From Halomonas eurihalina (GTDB lineage: Bacteria > Pseudomonadota > Gammaproteobacteria > Pseudomonadales > Halomonadaceae), in the NCBI RefSeq assembly GCF_008274785.1, contig NZ_VTPU01000023.1:1-46801 (forward strand): a stretch of 46,801 nt of DNA, given 5' to 3'. The notes beneath the pieces are model-generated. The model worked only from the letters and a program-made list of their open reading frames with translations, was not told the DNA's origin and ran no database searches. Below are positions 44,474 to 46,801 of this stretch, one piece after another (position 1 is the stretch's first letter; each line of letters begins with the position of its first letter). A program made the position numbers and the translations under genes.

Positions 44474-46726
44474 ATGACCATGGATATCCAGGTGGCGGAG
44501 GGCGACGTCGAGCGCTTGTCCCTTCGCGAGTATACCGAGAAGGCGTATCTCGATTATTCGATGTACGTCATCCTCGACCGCGCCTTGCCGCATATCGGCG
44601 ATGGCATGAAGCCGGTGCAGCGGCGCATCGTCTATGCCATGCGCGAGCTGGCGCTCAGTGCCAATGCCAAGTACAAGAAGTCGGCGCGTACCGTCGGCGA
44701 TGTGCTGGGCAAGTTCCATCCGCATGGCGATAGCGCCTGCTACGAGGCCATGGTGCTGATGGCGCAGTCCTTCAGCTATCGCTACCCGCTGGTGGACGGT
44801 CAGGGCAACTGGGGTAGCCCCGATGACCCCAAGTCCTTTGCCGCCATGCGCTATACCGAGGCGCGGTTATCGAAGTTCGCCGAGGTGCTGCTCAGTGAAC
44901 TCGGCCAGGGCACCGTCGACTGGGCCCCCAATTTCGACGGCACCATGAACGAGCCGGTGGTGCTGCCGGCGCGCTTGCCCCATGTGCTGCTCAACGGCGG
45001 CACCGGTATCGCCGTGGGCATGGCTACCGACATCCCGCCGCACAACGTGGGCGAGGTCGTCGAGGCTACCTGTCATCTGCTGCGTCAGCCCGAGGCGACC
45101 ACCGCCGAACTGATGGCCCATCTGCCCGGGCCGGACTTCCCCTCCGCGGCCGAGATCATCACGCCGGCATCCGACTTGCGCAAGATCTACGAGAGTGGCC
45201 GGGGCTCGGTGAAGGTGCGGGCCCGCTTCGTGCGTGAAGAGGGCAATGTGGTGATCACCGCCTTGCCGTACCAGGTGAGCGGCGCCAAGGTGCTGGAGCA
45301 GATCGCCGCTCAGATGCAGGCCAAGAAGCTGCCGATGGTCGCCGACCTGCGTGACGAGTCGACCCACGAGGAGCCGACGCGACTGGTGATCGAACCGCGC
45401 TCCAACCGGGTGGATATCGAGTCGCTGATGGCGCACCTGTTTGCCACCACGGATCTCGAGAAGAACATCCGCGTCAACATGAACGTGATCGGCCTGGACG
45501 GCCGCCCCCGGGTTCTATCGTTGGCCGGACTGCTCGGCGAATGGCTGGATTTCCGGCGCAGCACGGTGCGGCGGCGTCTCGAGCACCGGCTCGGCAAGGT
45601 GGAGGACCGGCTGCACATCCTTGAGGGGCTGTTGGCTGCCTACCTAAACATCGACGAGGTGATTCGCATCATCCGTGAGGAGGATGAGCCCAAACCCGCC
45701 TTGATCAAGGCCTTCGATCTCAGTGAGCGTCAGGCCGAGGCGATCCTCGAGTTGCGCCTGCGCCACCTGGCCAAGCTCGAGGAGATGAAGATCCGCGGCG
45801 AGCAGGACGAGCTGGAGGAAGAGCGCAAGCACCTGATGGAGCTGCTCGGCAACGAGGCGGCCCTGACCGATCTGATCGAGCGCGAACTGCGTGCCGCCGG
45901 CGAGGGATACGGCGATTCGCGTCGCGCGCCGATCGTCGAGCGCGAGGAAGCCCGCGCCCTGTCCGAGGTCGAGCTCGTCGGCGCCGATCCCGTCACCGTC
46001 GTGCTCTCCGAGAAGGGGTGGATTCGTAGCGCCAAGGGGCACGACATCGATCCCACCGGGCTCTCCTACAAGGCCGGTGACCGATTCGCGCTGGCCGCCA
46101 GGGGCAAGACCAACCAGCCGTTGGTGCTGCTCGACGACACCGGGCGTGCCTACACGCTGAGCGCTCATAACCTGGCCAGCGCGCGCAGCCAGGGCGAGCC
46201 AGTCTCCGGTCGGGTCAATGTGGCCGCCGGTGCCCACATGGCCGGCGTGATGCTGGCGCCGCCCACGACGCGCTACCTGCTGGCGTCGGATGGCGGTTAC
46301 GGCTTCGTCGCGCCGATCGAGGCGCTGATCGGCAAGAACAAGTCGGGCAAGGGCGTTCTTTCGGTGCCTAAGGGCTGCAACGTGCTGGCGCCGTTGATTG
46401 TGCCCGAAGGAGACGGGGTCAGCGTGGCGGCGGTGTCCAACGAAGGACGCCTGCTGGTCTTCCCACTCGACCAGTTGCCTGAGATGGCCAAGGGCAAGGG
46501 CAACAAGATGATCGACATTCCCGGCGCCCGCGCCGCCCGTCGCGAGGAGTTCCTGCGCGACCTGACGCTGCTGGGCCCCGATCAAGCACTGGTGGTGCAG
46601 GCCGGCAAGCGCAAGCTGACACTCAAGGCCAGCGACCTGGACTACTATCGTGGAGAGCGTGGCCGCCGCGGCAGCAAACTGCCGAGGGGATTGCAGAAAG
46701 TCGACCGCCTAGAAGTAGAATCCTGA
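44474..46726 (+). CDS. parC: DNA topoisomerase IV subunit A (ParC)
   Basis: ParC cuts and rejoins DNA in topoisomerase IV. The 750-residue product has the catalytic Tyr in [10 protein letters not shown] (near 126), the quinolone-determining region [12 protein letters not shown] with unmutated Ser-87 and Glu-91 (E. coli Ser-80 and Glu-84), and the [20 protein letters not shown] coiled coil. A C-terminal pinwheel domain follows. AAGGTG suits ATG 44480 slightly better than 44474. The G of its TGA is the first base of the terminal heptad array. Confidence 0.97.
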   Translation: MTMDIQVAEGDVERLSLREYTEKAYLDYSMYVILDRALPHIGDGMKPVQRRIVYAMRELALSANAKYKKSARTVGDVLGKFHPHGDSACYEAMVLMAQSFSYRYPLVDGQGNWGSPDDPKSFAAMRYTEARLSKFAEVLLSELGQGTVDWAPNFDGTMNEPVVLPARLPHVLLNGGTGIAVGMATDIPPHNVGEVVEATCHLLRQPEATTAELMAHLPGPDFPSAAEIITPASDLRKIYESGRGSVKVRARFVREEGNVVITALPYQVSGAKVLEQIAAQMQAKKLPMVADLRDESTHEEPTRLVIEPRSNRVDIESLMAHLFATTDLEKNIRVNMNVIGLDGRPRVLSLAGLLGEWLDFRRSTVRRRLEHRLGKVEDRLHILEGLLAAYLNIDEVIRIIREEDEPKPALIKAFDLSERQAEAILELRLRHLAKLEEMKIRGEQDELEEERKHLMELLGNEAALTDLIERELRAAGEGYGDSRRAPIVEREEARALSEVELVGADPVTVVLSEKGWIRSAKGHDIDPTGLSYKAGDRFALAARGKTNQPLVLLDDTGRAYTLSAHNLASARSQGEPVSGRVNVAAGAHMAGVMLAPPTTRYLLASDGGYGFVAPIEALIGKNKSGKGVLSVPKGCNVLAPLIVPEGDGVSVAAVSNEGRLLVFPLDQLPEMAKGKGNKMIDIPGARAARREEFLRDLTLLGPDQALVVQAGKRKLTLKASDLDYYRGERGRRGSKLPRGLQKVDRLEVES

Positions 46727-46801
46727 GCTACGAGCTACGAGCTACGAGCTACGAGCTACGAGCTACGAGCTACGAGCTACGAGCTACGAGCTACGAGCTA
46801 C
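46725..46801 (+). repeat. Exact GAGCTAC array after parC, at least 11 copies, cut by window end
   Basis: From the G of the parC TGA (46725) to the last base of the window there are 77 bases, exactly eleven perfect GAGCTAC units with no change. The true length is unknown because the window ends inside the array. It is the longest uninterrupted run here. Confidence 0.99.

Overview
The window is about 46.8 kb of GC-rich (roughly 64 percent, estimated by eye) gammaproteobacterial chromosome. Gene content, short gene spacing and protein sequences point to the Halomonadaceae (Halomonas or a close relative). This is an inference from family resemblance; no 16S gene is present. Almost everything is core housekeeping. 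There is no prophage, plasmid module, CRISPR array, defence island or complete insertion sequence.

Layout. 1-6.3 kb: two tandem tRNA-Leu(CAG) genes on the minus strand, then rnr-rlmB and tex (RNA decay, 23S rRNA methylation, S1-domain protein). 6.3-9.2 kb: gshA-dsbB-rsd (glutathione synthesis, disulfide formation, sigma-70 control). 9.2-13.5 kb, minus strand: an RND efflux pump with its membrane-fusion partner. 13.5-15.6 kb: mdh, converging on a HAD phosphatase. 15.7-25 kb: rppH-ptsP, a divergent NRDE protein, a decayed hybrid-kinase/receiver protein, a TauE/SafE exporter, lgt, thyA-folA and a ProQ/FinO-family protein. The block HAD-rppH-ptsP-lgt-thyA-folA matches a conserved Pseudomonas cluster. 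25-30 kb: a porin, a periplasmic protein with a duplicated domain, a Cache-PAS-GGDEF diguanylate cyclase and tRNA-Arg(CCT). 30-35.2 kb: cmoM-rsmC, greB, a TPR protein and nudF-yqiB-cpdA. 35.2-41.7 kb: cysDN, cmoAB and pgi. 41.7-46.8 kb: yqiA, parE, parC. The nudF-yqiB-cpdA-yqiA-parE order known from E. coli is present but split by the cysDN/cmoAB/pgi block.

The most unusual feature is intergenic. At least nine gaps hold tandem arrays of a 7-bp unit, most often exact GAGCTAC, sitting at or overlapping stop codons. Many are composite: exact direct heptads, then diverged heptads in the opposite orientation, all on one uninterrupted 7-bp lattice, so the transcript could fold into a long hairpin whose loop is also a whole number of heptads. 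The array after parC has 11 exact copies and runs off the window. One array encodes the C-terminal tail and stop codon of the RND pump. Two further arrays use other heptads (CTTACAG-like and CTTCCGT-like) with the same format. All longer exact GAGCTAC runs lie on the plus strand. I know of no described system for this; the nearest concept is the heptameric STRR sequences of cyanobacteria.

A second non-coding element, a 145-bp imperfect palindrome with matching ends just after mdh, looks like a miniature mobile or REP-like element and is followed by a strong bidirectional terminator.
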